Positions 1 to 10,580 of a stretch of 64,000 nucleotides of DNA are shown here, in pieces; within the stretch, counting starts at the first letter, position 1, and the number at the start of each line of letters is the position of its first letter. A program made the position numbers and the translations under genes. Source of the DNA: Calycina herbarum. Lineage: Eukaryota > Ascomycota > Leotiomycetes > Helotiales > Pezizellaceae. The DNA lies in contig LLEY01000029.1 of the NCBI GenBank assembly GCA_001414485.1, positions 124,001 to 188,000 on the forward strand. The letters run 5' to 3'. Below the pieces are notes generated by a model that did not search any database, was not told the origin of the DNA, and saw only the letters and a program-made list of their open reading frames with translations.

Positions 1-62
1 AATTTGATTGTTATAGTGGGCGGCTAATGTTTGGTCGACTGATGCTACATGTTCCCAACTAG

Positions 63-3000
63 CATCAAGTTGTAACGAATATGTTGCTCAAAATCCAACG
101 GCTTTCAAGGATGCGTAGGTTTCCCACCTCCCTTCAGTACATCTTGTTGAGGCATCATACTTACAAAACAGGATATAGCTACTGGGCCATCAACTCCGTC
201 AAAGTCTATACATCCACCGCAAGTGGCCCTGGTCGATTCGCTGCCCTAAACGAGACTGAAGGTTCTTCAGTCGAGGTTTCGCAACCCATTGCAGCTGGCG
301 AGGCGACTGCTTCGATAGATATCGGCGCGGACGCTACAGGCTCTGCAACTTCGAGTTTGACACAGAATAACGTACAAGTACAAGAAGTTGCTCAAGATCT
401 CTCCCCTGAACTGGCTGGCAAAGCCAAGGGAGGTAAAGTCCAGTGCCCGCCCCCAATAGAATTGTCCCCAGATTCTACTCAAAATCTGGGAGAGCAAATC
501 ATCGACGCTATTGGACCAGAAATAGCTGTGCTCGAAGGATCCTTCAGAAAGGACCGACGAGGATTGGTATTTGGACAGGATGATTTCAGCATTCCTGCCG
601 AGGCAACGCCATCTATCTTTAAAGACGTCGAGAACGAGATAGACGCCAATGAAGCTAAACAAACACAGCCGTCTTTTGTATTGGAGAAAGAGACTAAATT
701 CTATGATATCTTCGATAGTTTTGTACCTGGAAGGAAAGACAATGATGATGACGATGACAAGGACAATAAAATCGATCATAAAATCGACAAGAACATTGCG
801 AAGAATATTGGGAAACTGGTCTCCTTGATCTCGGAAAACGATGACATGACAGGGGCACCAACGCGTACGAATCATCGTTTCCACGCCGAAACGCAAGTGA
901 TTTCTCATCATATCGTTAAAGAAGTTAATATTCTCAATGGCGTTGTCCATTCTCCTGTACCGACGGCGCCTCCTCGCTTACGACCAAGTGCCGAAAGTCA
1001 TAGTTACAAAGGAATCCCTTCTTCCTGGCTGCGTAATGCTCCTATCCAAAAGAGAGAGGAGAACGCAGAGAATGCGGAGAATTTGAAACTCCCTCTTGTG
1101 GGAAATCTCGAGGCTGCTGCTGGATTGGGGGCTGGTGTGAGGGCGGGAATTCCTGGTGTTGTCTCTGCGGACCTGGGGCTTGCTGCTACTGCGACTCTTG
1201 GAGCCGGAGGTTCTCGTCATGGACTCCCCATTGTCGGTGATGTTGCTGCTGGTCTTGGGGGTTCTGCAACTTTGAATGGCGGTACCAATCGACCTTCTGG
1301 GTCTGGGCTCAACGCGAATGCAGGTCTTGGGGCTGCTGGTGGTCTCGGTTTGGGAGGGACGTCTAGCAATACTGGATCTGGCTCTGGCCTTGAAGCTGCT
1401 GCCAACCTTGGAGGCTCTGCATCTTTATCAAGGCTCAATGGCGGTACCAATCGACCTTCTGGGTCCGGGCTCAAAGCAAACGCTGGTCTTGGTGCAGCCG
1501 CAGGCCTAGGCTTAGGAGGAGGATCTAGTAATACAGCAACTAGCTCTAGCCTTGGAGCCGCTGCCGGTGTTGGGGGTACTGCAAATCTGGGAGCCAACGG
1601 CCCTGGCACTGGGATTCCTAAAGGTACCTCTGGCTCAGGCCTTGGTGTTAATGCAGGTCTTGGAGCTGCTGCAAATCTGGGAATCAATGGCCTTCCCCTA
1701 CTCGGCGGGAACACGGGAGCAAATTGCCCTCCGAACGGAAACAATAATCCTCTCCCTCCTGGCCCTAACGAATCAGGTTTTGGAATCCCTCGTGGAGGAG
1801 AACCATCAACGTCGCCTACACTTACACGTACTAGAAACACTGCTCGACCATCATTTACTCGTCCGGCTTTGGATGCGGTGACCAATGGAGTTGGAGGTGG
1901 TATTCGAGGACCAAACATTCCAATCCCAAACCCTACTACATCAAGACCACTCAATAGTGGTGGTATCAGACGGCCAAATATTCCTCTTCCCAACCCAACC
2001 ACTTCGAGACCACTCAATGGTGGAATTCGAGGACCAAATAGGCCTCTCGCAAGCCCCATAGTTTCACCCTCCAGAACGAGGACAAGAGGTGGTGCAAGAG
2101 GGTCTTTTAACCGTACTAATCGTTCGAGAATAGGGACAAGAACGCGAACACGGGCTGGTGCTAGGGGGAGAAAAAGAACATCATGGGGAAAAACCTGATC
2201 ATCCCAAACATCCTGAGCACCCCGAACAGCCCGAGAAGCCCGGGGAAGATACAGAGTGCCACGATGAACAGTGTAGAGGGGGAAAGGAGCATGGCGATAG
2301 GGATCACCATGAGGAGAAGCCAGGTCACGAGGAAGATACTGAATGTCATGGCAGACACTGCAAGAGAGGAGAGAAGCATGGTGGTGAGAAGCCTGGAGAA
2401 AAGCCAGATCACCACGAAGATGAGCATTGTGAAGATGAAGAATGCGAAGGGAAAAACGAACATGGCGAAAAGAATGGTCCTGATGAATATGAACCCGGTG
2501 GAAAGAAAGACCATGAGGTGCACGAGTACTATACCACTGTCCTAACAAGTATGTTACCTCCCAACCCCGAAACACCATGCCATGCTAACTTTACAACTAG
2601 CAAAATATGTCGATATTTGTACCTGCGCCGAGAAGAGCTTGGAGACCTTTACCCACACCACCACAATTGAAGTTTGTGGTTGTGAATATCCTAAAAACTC
2701 TCCTGTGGCACATCTCGACAACCACGCTACCAAAGTCACTCCACAAACACCCGAGTGCCCCATGACAACAGTCACGAAATCTTGCAATGCTTGTGGACCG
2801 GAAAAGGAAAATACGATTGTCGTAATTGTGCCCGTGAAACCAGGTTCAGGTTTCCCCAAGGAGACTGGTCCTCCAGCTCCATCGCCAGGAAAGAAACCAG
2901 AAGAGCATAAGGGTGGACATGAAGGAGCTGGGGTCTGCGAAGATGAGAGTTGCAAGAAGGGAACGTCCACTTCGCAAAAGCCTGGTCACGTTTGTGAAGG

Positions 3001-3487
3001 TGAAGAGTGCAAAGAAGAACATCAAAAATTCCCCAAACCGGGCCATAAATGCGAGGGGGATCATTGCAAAGGATCCGAAGATTCTTCTAAGCCGGGTCAC
3101 AAATGTGAGGGAGACAAGTGCAAGGAAACCCCAGGTTCTCCAAAGCCATATTCAATTTGTGAGGGGGAAAGCTGCAAACACAAGTCCGCAAACTCTACGA
3201 AACCACACATTTGCGAAGGAGAGAACTGCAAGTCCAAGAATTCTACCATCACGACCCCCACTCCAACAGTTCCTGGTGGAAATCTAGGTTCGTGTGGAGA
3301 TTCCGGATGCAGCAATTCAAATCCACCTGCCAATCCTGGAGCTCCGGACAATAAGAAAGCACCTCTCACGCCTCCAAATGCAGGCTCAACAAATGCCACA
3401 GTGACATCACTGAGCATGAAGCTACATACTCCGGGACAGATATTTTGCTTTGCTGTTTTTGTCGTTGCATTACTTTGCTGGTATTAG
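63..3487 (+). CDS. Gly/Ala-rich, Cys-repeat, GPI-type cell-surface protein (5' end uncertain)
   Basis: Three reading frames join into one protein. Residues from 81 to about 2091 give an acidic N-terminal part, then Gly/Ala/Leu-rich imperfect repeats (about 1080-1700), then Arg/Thr/Pro-rich repeats. A likely intron at 2092-2164 (branch CTAAT at 2115) enters a Glu/His/Lys-rich part; a well-supported intron 2549-2600 (GTATGT, GCTAAC, CTAG) enters the last exon, restoring TTKYVDICTC. The C-terminal half holds about nine units of C-x4-C with the core PGHxCEGxxCK, and the protein ends in a hydrophobic tail (FCFAVFVVALLCWY), as in GPI-anchored wall proteins. No signal peptide follows the ATG at 81; the frame stays open back to a CTAG at 62 that looks like an acceptor, so a first exon with the signal peptide may lie outside the window. 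Wall or surface role is inferred. Confidence 0.7.
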
Positions 3488-4312
3488 TTTTTAAATACTT
3501 TCCACTTTTGTGTCATTCTCCTAGGATTTGGGATTCGGGATTTGGGCTTTGAATACTTATGATTGAAATGGATTCATGGTACGGGCGTCTTGTTTAGGTT
3601 ATGAAATGGATGGGATATGGGCTGGGCTGGACTGGACTGATGGATATCAGCGGGGTCTTTTTTTCTTGGTTGTTTTTACCCCGAATCGCGTGTTATTCTC
3701 GACCATATGGAGTTAGAAAGTTATTTCTCAATTGAATTTATTTCTTTGGTTTGGTTCTCTATAATAATCCTTCCGTGAGATTGGTGGTCGATAAAATTCA
3801 TAAATAGTAGAAAGGAGTGCTCAGCATGTTACATCAACACCGAAAGAGTATCACTTATGTGCGAAAGAGAGCATATTTGTCAAATTTGTAGTATTTTCAC
3901 TACCTCATCTCAATATATACTGGAAAGAACACCAAACACCATCGCTGAAAACTAGATTGAAAACACGACCTCTAACGGGCCTCACAAAAAGATCTTGAGA
4001 GGACTAGAAAATCCCAAACAAGTACAAACCGAGTCCTTCAATCCTCCAATCAACAAATCCACCAAAAAAAGGAAATTAAATACAGAAGGGCTCTAGCCAT
4101 AAATTCTCCCCCGCCCCGAGAATTCATACTCATCTTGCTTGAGACGTACCACAGCAGAGGACACCCAAAGAGGCGAACACAAAGCCACAGCCGCGAGATT
4201 CGAGAAGGAATGAGGTGATTCCGGTAGCGAGGCCACAAGAAAAGGAAAATGTAGGAGAGGATTAATCCCTCAACCTAGAAAGAAAAACAACGTTCCGACC
4301 AAGAAGAAAAAA
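3488..4312. other. Intergenic, no gene seen
   Basis: The stretch between two convergent genes presumably holds both 3' UTRs. I see no coding frame of note. Confidence 0.6.
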
Positions 4313-5596
4313 TCAAACAAAACCAAGCCATTCACATCCCTTCGCAAACCAACATAGGATGTTGATTCCGCAACTTTTAACCGGCTCCAACGCGACGTCG
4401 GGCGCGACGCTGAAGCTTTCGTAGCAGGTCGGTGCAATGACTCCCTCGAGACGAGTAAAAGCAGAAATTGAAACGAGGGTATGCATTGAGGTTGGAGGAT
4501 TATTTTGGTGAAAGACCTCATATCCAAGTTGCATGATGTTTCGGCAAATTGAGGTGATGGGAGCAATAATTGGCGAGAAGTTGTTGGCCACAAAGTCGTA
4601 GAGGAAATTGCAGTAAGATGGGCTGAAAAATAGAAGCAGTCCGGTGGCGAAAAAGGAAAGAACAATTGCAAAAAAGAGTCGTCTGGTGCCGGCGAGCTTT
4701 TCTTCGGTTTGTGCAACCAAAACTTCCTTTTCTTCCTTGAAAGTGGACTCCATGTCGCGTTTCTCCTGGTGTGCGCTCACAGCGATCCGTACCACATCGC
4801 CTAACAATTTTGTATTTTGTTGATCTTTCTCTGTCTCCAAAGCACTTAATGCGGCATTGTGCTCAGTCCTCAAGTTTTCCATCGCGACTTCGTGTGCAGC
4901 TCTCAGAGAACTCGTTTGCTCCTCCACTTCCTTTTCGGCCCGGCCTTCTGAGGCTTCGTTTCCATCGTTTGGAGGCATCTTCAAAGCATCGCTCAACACC
5001 TTAACCCTATCCAACAACAACCGATTGTACCTATCCTTGGCGGCTTCGGAATTCTTCAACTTCTCGTTTTCGTCCAGTAGCTCCTTCTCCGAGACCTTTT
5101 CCAACTTCTTCGTCAAGTTTGAAACTTCCTTCTCCAAAGTTATATTCACACTCAGCAATACCGCTTCCGACTCCTTCAACTTTTCATTTATCTTCTGCAA
5201 CGTCGAAATAATGTTTTTGTCATGTGCCGTTTGTTTCTCGGTTACGACCCTCAACTCACTGTACGCCTCGTTCGTTTCATACAGCAATTTCACGAATTTG
5301 TATTCGTTCGTTCCCAGAGACATTCCCTTGGTCCATTCGCGCAGTTTGCGGTCGATTGGCTCATTTGATTGGCCATCGGGGGTCGAGTGAGATTTGGCTT
5401 CGACAACCATTGGCGGAGTTTCTTCTGTGGGATGGGCTCGATTGGTACGGGGACAGTCTTGACCGGCGTCGGCGGAAGAGATTAAGGTGGTAGGTTGCGC
5501 GGTTGGTAATTCACAGGTCGATTTTGCGGCGGTCGAGGACGTATGTGAAGGTGAATTTTTGCCCTTCTTGGCCTTGTGCTTTGTCTTATTGGCCAT
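4313..5596 (-). CDS. Coiled-coil protein with C-terminal membrane segment (family A)
   Basis: An intronless 427-residue frame. It begins with a Lys-rich tail (MANKTKHKAKKGK), has a low-complexity section to about residue 90, and then a long charged coiled coil to about residue 305 (repeated KLKESE, KLEKVSEKELLDENEKLK). One hydrophobic segment follows (RLFFAIVLSFFATGLLLFF), then a tail of about 100 residues with four Cys. The tail motif FTRLEGVIAPTCYES...SCGINILCWFAKG matches the tail of the gene at 29090-30085 (YTRLAAVVAPVCMDH...SCGYDLLCQLAKY), so the two are paralogues. No known domain is recognised. A tail-anchored or single-pass membrane protein is inferred. Confidence 0.8.
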   Translation of the reverse strand: MANKTKHKAKKGKNSPSHTSSTAAKSTCELPTAQPTTLISSADAGQDCPRTNRAHPTEETPPMVVEAKSHSTPDGQSNEPIDRKLREWTKGMSLGTNEYKFVKLLYETNEAYSELRVVTEKQTAHDKNIISTLQKINEKLKESEAVLLSVNITLEKEVSNLTKKLEKVSEKELLDENEKLKNSEAAKDRYNRLLLDRVKVLSDALKMPPNDGNEASEGRAEKEVEEQTSSLRAAHEVAMENLRTEHNAALSALETEKDQQNTKLLGDVVRIAVSAHQEKRDMESTFKEEKEVLVAQTEEKLAGTRRLFFAIVLSFFATGLLLFFSPSYCNFLYDFVANNFSPIIAPITSICRNIMQLGYEVFHQNNPPTSMHTLVSISAFTRLEGVIAPTCYESFSVAPDVALEPVKSCGINILCWFAKGCEWLGFV

Positions 5597-6064
5597 TGCG
5601 CGTCGTTTGAGGTGTGTATTGGTGAGGAGAGGGGTTTTCTGCGAGTAAAGATTGATTTGGGAATGCGGTCGGTGTGGTGGTAGTGGGTTTGGAGGTTGTT
5701 TGATGGAAAGAGGAGAAGGTTTGAAAAGTCAAACGGCACGAGTTAAATATTTTTCGCTTCGCGCTAAGCGAGTGGCTGGGATTGAGGTAATTATCTTCGA
5801 TATTATCGGGTCATGTTCTGCCGAGAACTCGAGTGCGGGTGGCTGGGTTTGTTTAGTGAATTTTACCTGTTCGTTGCATGAGTCACTCTTAGTGACAACG
5901 AGTTGTTCCAGCTTTCACTTCGATGAATTGAAGTTGAGGTCAATTGAGTCTTCAAATGAACATTCTCAGTACTGTAAAATGACTTGTTTGTTACTAATAG
6001 GCTCTCCAAGTTGAATGTTTAAATAGCCAGATGGCAAATACTAGAACTAACTCTGAGTATCTTA
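5597..6064. other. Intergenic, promoter side of the coiled-coil gene
   Basis: Upstream of the minus-strand gene and left flank of the transposon. A 120-codon open frame at 5652-6014 has no protein-like composition and is not called. Confidence 0.5.
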
Positions 6065-6116
6065 CGGAGGTACAGCGTGTATTAAAGGTAACCCCCCCCC
6101 CTCCCCTGCACCTGCA
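6065..6116 (+). repeat. Left terminal inverted repeat of the Tc1/mariner element
   Basis: It starts CGGAGGTACAGCGTGTATTA and runs through a C tract (ten C) to CCTGCACCTGCA. It matches the right end apart from the length of the C tract. Confidence 0.95.
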
Positions 6117-6201
6117 TTAGCGAGTATAAACTACACCTAATTAGGAAGTATCATTGAAGCAACATTTTGGACTTTATGAGGTTATACCTATTACTATTAT
6201 T

Positions 6202-7283
6202 CTAGTACTCTGTGAATAGCCCATTTGTATCAATTACAGCCTGGCATCTATCATGTATACTCTCAATAAGCTCTCTGAATGTAAACTCTCCCACTTTATC
6301 CCAGGCTTCCTTTACTACTACACGGAGTCCATCGTAGCTCATATTCTCGGGATAATTATCCTATAAGTAATTCTTTATAACGTGCCATACTCTCTCTATT
6401 AGGTTAAGATCAGGAGAGTATAGAGGCCAGAAGATAACTATAATCCCTCGTTCTGCTAGGTCTTGTTTCGTTTCTCCTGCTACATGCCCTCGAGCCCCGT
6501 CTTGCATAAGTTGAAGCTCTATTCCATGATCCTGCTTTATGATACGTATATAACCGTCGATAACTGGAACAGTGTGTGCGTAATATGATTCCTGGCCGAT
6601 GGTGCCCCAGTCCTTCTCCTAGAAGATTCCTTTAAGTAAGTTAGAAATAAAGAAGAAGCTTACCTGGTCCTTGTGTATGTCCATGGAAACAGCCCTAAAA
6701 CATCTAACCTTTCTTCCTTTGATGCTTCTCCACGATACAAGTAGGATCCCATTCCTTGCCAGGTCTTCTCGTAACCTAAGTTCTTGTATACCGTCCGCCC
6801 GTAATCCGTCTCGTCTATCCATAAGATATTATACCATTGCTCAAGCGTCTACTTAATATGTTCTTACGCCTAGGTCAACCTAAGTTGTCGGTTCTTCTCT
6901 GTAATCGGAGGCTTACGTATTGCAAGACGACGGTGGAAACCTTCTCGTAAGAGGGCGTTGCGAACAACATCTCTTTTGACTCCAAACTCGAGGACTTCTG
7001 TAAGCTGCGCGTATGACATCCGCCGGTTCTTTGAAGAAGCGTATACAAACTCCACCAGTTCCTCTATCTGGGCCCGCGTAAGAGCAGGTTTCGCTCCGAC
7101 ATTTCCCTTCTTACGAGGCGTAGCTTACTGCGTACATGCCTTGCCTATCTGCCGTACCGTGTAGCCAAACTAGTCATGTATCTGTCCGTAGGACTAACCG
7201 ATATTGTGGAGGAGCTTTACATCGCGCTTTTGGTCTCGAGTAAGCTCTGCAGCTCGTGGTTTTTTGATAGGAGGGTGTGCAAT
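6202..7283 (-). pseudogene. Tc1/mariner transposase relic (DD34E)
   Basis: Reading the minus strand through stops gives an N-terminal helix-turn-helix region (KRDVKLLHNIG, then RKKGNVGAKPALTRAQIEEL), then the catalytic core: first Asp in LWIDET, second Asp in LMQDGARGH, and Glu in SPDLNLIERVW. There are 34 residues between the second Asp and the Glu, so it is a DD34E enzyme. A 45-bp intron at 6619-6663 (GTAAGC, CTAAC, CTAG) interrupts it. Seven in-frame stops are present, five TAG and two TAA and no TGA, several at expected Trp or Gln positions (for example RLT-stop-A-stop-EHIK-stop-TLEQW). That spectrum fits C-to-T change on either strand. Confidence 0.9.
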
Positions 7284-7448
7284 AGGCTATGAGGGGCTAC
7301 TGGTTCATCGATAAGGTCGTACACACCCTCTATTCTAGCTAGAATAGAGGGCATTTCGAGTAGTTTTTGAATGGTTTATAAGAGCTTCATCGAGGCTTCA
7401 TTTTGGGGTAGATTTATTACTATAATAGGCTTAGGGTTACGCCCCATC

Positions 7449-7498
7449 TGCAGGTGCAGGGGAGGGGGGGGTTACCTTTAATACACGCTGTACCTCCG
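7449..7498 (-). repeat. Right terminal inverted repeat of the Tc1/mariner element
   Basis: Reverse complement of the left repeat, ending ...GCTGTACCTCCG before the flanking TA. The homopolymer here is eight G, two shorter than at the left end. Confidence 0.95.
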
Positions 7499-7505
7499 TA
7501 ATTTC

Positions 7506-7520
7506 TTAGGGTTAGGGTTA
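7506..7520 (+). repeat. Short telomere-like tract (TTAGGG)2TTA
   Basis: TTAGGGTTAGGGTTA lies 8 bp outside the right end of the Tc1/mariner element. It is only two and a half repeats, so it may be chance or a relic of an interstitial telomere insertion. Confidence 0.7.
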
Positions 7521-7548
7521 ATATTTCGTAGAATCAGTTATCGATTTG

Positions 7549-7830
7549 AGTAAATCTATCTGCTTGTATATATTAACTAAAGAAATTAGTAAAAGAACGA
7601 TGCTTAAATGAATTTACAAAGATATAAAAGAACTATATTTCCTAAAATCATTTCTCTCTTTAAGTATATCTATTAACCTGTATTTATTAACTAAATGAAT
7701 AAGTGGACGAAAGAGGTTTAAATTGTTTTACAAAGAGAAACAAGACCTAAATGGTTCGTATAACTATTTATTTATATATGTAAATCATCTGCTTCTATTT
7801 ATTAATCAAATAAGTTACCAAAAGATAAAC
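7549..7830 (+). repeat. AT-rich degenerate tandem repeat, unit about 117 bp, 2.5 copies
   Basis: The phrase ATCTATCTGCTTGTATATAT at 7553 recurs in altered form near 7665 (ATCTATTAACCTGTATTTAT) and near 7786 (AATCATCTGCTTCTATTTAT), each followed by ATTAAC or ATTAATC. It borders the broken 3' end of the 2EXR gene. Confidence 0.6.
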
Positions 7831-7862
7831 TTTCAACTATTAGGAATGCAAACATGATCAAA

Positions 7863-8586
7863 TCAATATGTTCGGAAGACGTCCATGGCCAAATTTGGAG
7901 ATAGATGACACGCGTGCAACAAACTGGGAGTCTGGCGGTTGGTGTGATAGTTTTCAGGATAGTCATGGCTATAAGGATGACGTGCGTAGAGATATGAAGA
8001 GTGCCATTCGCTTTCAATCTGCCATGAGACACCCAAGACCCCACGGTGGCCTTCCCTCCACTGAACATCAGGCCTAGACGCGAAAAAGATCGTTTCGGGC
8101 CACGAGCAACGAGCAGCAAACGACCAAATACGACGTTGAAGTTCAACGGGAAGCTGCAGAAACTTGTAGAAAACGTAGGCGGGGACCATATGTTGCCTCG
8201 CAAGATCGACATCATTAGTCTGGTATAGTTAGTCCATGCTAGACGCCGTAAAAGAAAACAGGTATTCTGTGTCACAAACCTACCATGATTTCTTTCGATA
8301 TCTGAGCCGCCAAGAGCCGCTCGTGAACTTGCTCTGACTTTTCGAATTCGTCTCGAAAACGTTGCATAGCCGAACTGAACTCATTCTCTCGTACTCGACG
8401 GGCTATAACGAATTTCGATTGACTGAGAAACGTTTTGACTTCATCGTCGTCCGGCCAAGGAAGTGTGGGCAATTTTGTCAGTTCTTCGTCTTGTTTCCGT
8501 GCTTTGATCAAATTGGCTGAAAGGAGTTCGAGCTGCTCTTGCGCAGCTTTGAGGTGTTTCGAAATCTTTCGGTGGGGCGCCGACAT
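7863..8586 (-). CDS. 2EXR-domain protein, probably truncated at the 3' end
   Basis: Two exons. Exon 1 (8586-8284) encodes a charged helical region (KHLKAAQEQLELLSANLIKA). The intron 8220-8283 has donor GTAGGT, branch ACTAAC and acceptor CCAG, and is in phase 0. Exon 2 encodes FYKFLQLPVELQRRIWSFAA, the start of the 2EXR fold typical of filamentous ascomycetes, and then SLLHACHLSPNLAMDVFRTY followed by TGA. Family members normally continue well past this point. The stop lies at the border with AT-rich repeats, so the gene seems cut short, possibly by a single nonsense change. The 2EXR family has no assigned biochemical role. Confidence 0.72.
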
Positions 8587-9077
8587 CCGGCGAGGCTGTA
8601 TTTGAGTTTGAAGTTGAATTTGAAGTTGAATTTGAAGTTAGGGTTGAAGTTGAGGACGGAGGGAGGTTCGAGAGAATTTCGTTTCGAGGAACGTAGGAAA
8701 AAAGTTGGAAGTCGCGAAGGGGAGGAAGAGAGGCGTCGGGAAGTGGACCCGGATTGGCCCGACCCAACCTCTGATGTTAGGAAAAGATAAAAAGCTCATC
8801 ATTGGAAAAGGTTGTATGTAAGTTGAGTTTTGCAAGGAAGGCTAGAGAATGGGGTTTACTTGACTACAGTGCTTTCACGACCCTGTGTGAATTGTACTAT
8901 TAGCCATGCTTGGAAAAATCAGAGCAGAGAGAAAATGATTGTTTTCGTGATAGTCATTTAATTGATCTAAGGAATTGAGGAGGGGAGGAAGGGAGGAATT
9001 GAAATAGTAATTAAGTCCCCCAACGTATGCTATGTTCAGTCCCCCAACGTATACTATGGGTAGTGTGACAAATGATG
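8587..9077. other. Intergenic with a short TTGAAGT microsatellite
   Basis: A run of TTGAAGTTGAAT units occupies about 8599-8662. A direct repeat, TCCCCCAACGTAT(A/G)CTATG, sits at about 9016 and 9041. No gene is seen. Confidence 0.5.
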
Positions 9078-10580
9078 TTAACCAAGCTTCGCGACTTCCC
9101 AACCAGGAATCTGCTCATTGTCAAGCATATCCGGATCTGCTTGAAACGCGGGGTTTGTGATTACATCGTTCACGATGCCTTGAAGGTCCCGTTCAACTAC
9201 AGTAACCCGGCCGTTGTTTATTGGCTCTTCGATTTTCAGCAAGCGCCGCAAAAACCGAAAACAACTCTGCAATGTTTTTACTTTTCCATCCTCGCCTTTA
9301 GAACGAGCGCTATCGAGAGCTTTGGAGAGAAGAGCAGGGAAATATGTGGCTTGCACAGCGGGCTTGCCAACCTCGCCATCAACAGTGAGACTTTCGATGA
9401 GGCCGTTTCTCGTACTTTCATCAAGAGAGAGCCATGCCTTCTCGTAGAGGTTTGCAGTGGCCAAGTCAACAGCTCCGCCCATGCAAAGTAGCCGCATCAC
9501 GGCCCGGTCTTGTGGCTCCTTGATATCGAGTATGCGAAATCCCTTCGTACGAAGCAACTCCCCACGACGAACCAAAATGAGATCATAACCATCCCGCAAT
9601 GCAAGCTTGCCAGAGATAATACTAGTAGCAGCATCGTAGGAATTATGATAAGCCTGACAAATGGGTCCAATCATTTTCTTTGCACAAGTCCAATCTGAGT
9701 GGCCAGCCGCGCCCGAAATATCAAGGATCTGCTCCATGAAGCGAAAATCGAACATGGAATCATCCTTTTCGATGTCCAATAGTCCTGCCAGGGAGGCGGG
9801 TACATTCTCTGCCTGGGCAAGCTGACCAAAGTTAAACTCGGCTCCTAACTTCAGTCCGCGGATAAGATTTGATTTATGTACTGCTGGAAGACGATCCAGG
9901 CAGCCGACAAGACCGATTTCGACGGCTTTGAGGAGGATCATATCATGATTCAACCCAGAAATGTCATCTCCCGTTTTAGCATTGTAGTCAACAGCGAGCT
10001 GAGGGTCTTTCCCAAGATCGTTTATGACCATCGATGTAACGAGGACATCGAGGTGAGCGGGATCCTTCAGTCCATATTCAAAGATTTGACACAGCCAGTT
10101 GAATAACTCTTTGGATAACTTGACCGACTCTTCTTGTGATCCTACAAATGCCTCGTAATTTCGATCATGGAGCCATCGTAAAGAAAGTATTCCCACGAGT
10201 GTCCGATTTATTTCATCGTAGTTTTTCTTGTAAATGATCTGCGACGGGGACGGCGTGGTAGGTTTGATAGCAAGCTTGTTAGGGATGGAGGTTGCTCGTG
10301 TGAGGCGTTCCAGTTCTGGAGAAAACTCGCGGTAGATAAGGCGTAGGAGATCCTCATTCGTGCTGTCAAAGAATGTTTCTGGTTCGATGATGCTAAACTC
10401 TCTTGGTGCTTGTTCCATTTTTAATGCGAAGAAACGAATAGTTGTCAGGAGGGGAAGTAGCAAAATCCCCAAGCCCACCAGAAACCTCTTTAAGTACCGC
10501 AACATCGCCATTAAGTGTGACTGGGAGGTATAGTTTGTGAATGTGCCTTTTCTTTGTTCAACCTGGGCTGAGTCCTCCAC
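9078..10580 (-). CDS. Membrane-anchored protein of unknown function, 500 aa
   Basis: One exon. A single hydrophobic segment near residues 28-52 (YLKRFLVGLGILLLPLLTTI) precedes a soluble, mostly helical body with no signal of low complexity. The segment INDLGKD...GLNHDMILLKAV resembles the spaced His/Asp pattern of HD-type phosphohydrolases, but I cannot place it in a family with confidence. The first ATG is taken as the start; MAMLRYLKR (residue 24) would place the membrane segment at the very N-terminus and is equally possible. The neighbour gene at 11194 is divergent. Confidence 0.75.
   Translation of the reverse strand: MEDSAQVEQRKGTFTNYTSQSHLMAMLRYLKRFLVGLGILLLPLLTTIRFFALKMEQAPREFSIIEPETFFDSTNEDLLRLIYREFSPELERLTRATSIPNKLAIKPTTPSPSQIIYKKNYDEINRTLVGILSLRWLHDRNYEAFVGSQEESVKLSKELFNWLCQIFEYGLKDPAHLDVLVTSMVINDLGKDPQLAVDYNAKTGDDISGLNHDMILLKAVEIGLVGCLDRLPAVHKSNLIRGLKLGAEFNFGQLAQAENVPASLAGLLDIEKDDSMFDFRFMEQILDISGAAGHSDWTCAKKMIGPICQAYHNSYDAATSIISGKLALRDGYDLILVRRGELLRTKGFRILDIKEPQDRAVMRLLCMGGAVDLATANLYEKAWLSLDESTRNGLIESLTVDGEVGKPAVQATYFPALLSKALDSARSKGEDGKVKTLQSCFRFLRRLLKIEEPINNGRVTVVERDLQGIVNDVITNPAFQADPDMLDNEQIPGWEVAKLG

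Larger units (their letters stand above)
6065..7498 (-). mobile_element. Tc1/mariner-type DNA transposon, about 1.43 kb, dead
   Basis: Terminal inverted repeats of about 50 bp bound the element and each is flanked by TA (6063-6064 and 7499-7500), the target site of this superfamily. Between them lies a minus-strand DDE transposase relic. The ends are nearly perfect copies of each other, but the transposase frame is full of stops. The element is therefore immobile on its own, though its ends could still be used in trans. Confidence 0.93.

Noticed and set aside
1217..2578. 453-codon minus-strand frame rich in Pro/Arg
   Set aside because: Antisense of Gly/Ala-rich repeats; the composition follows from the other strand and no domain is seen.
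5652..6014. 120-codon plus-strand frame left of the transposon
   Set aside because: No protein-like features and it spans the promoter of the minus-strand gene.
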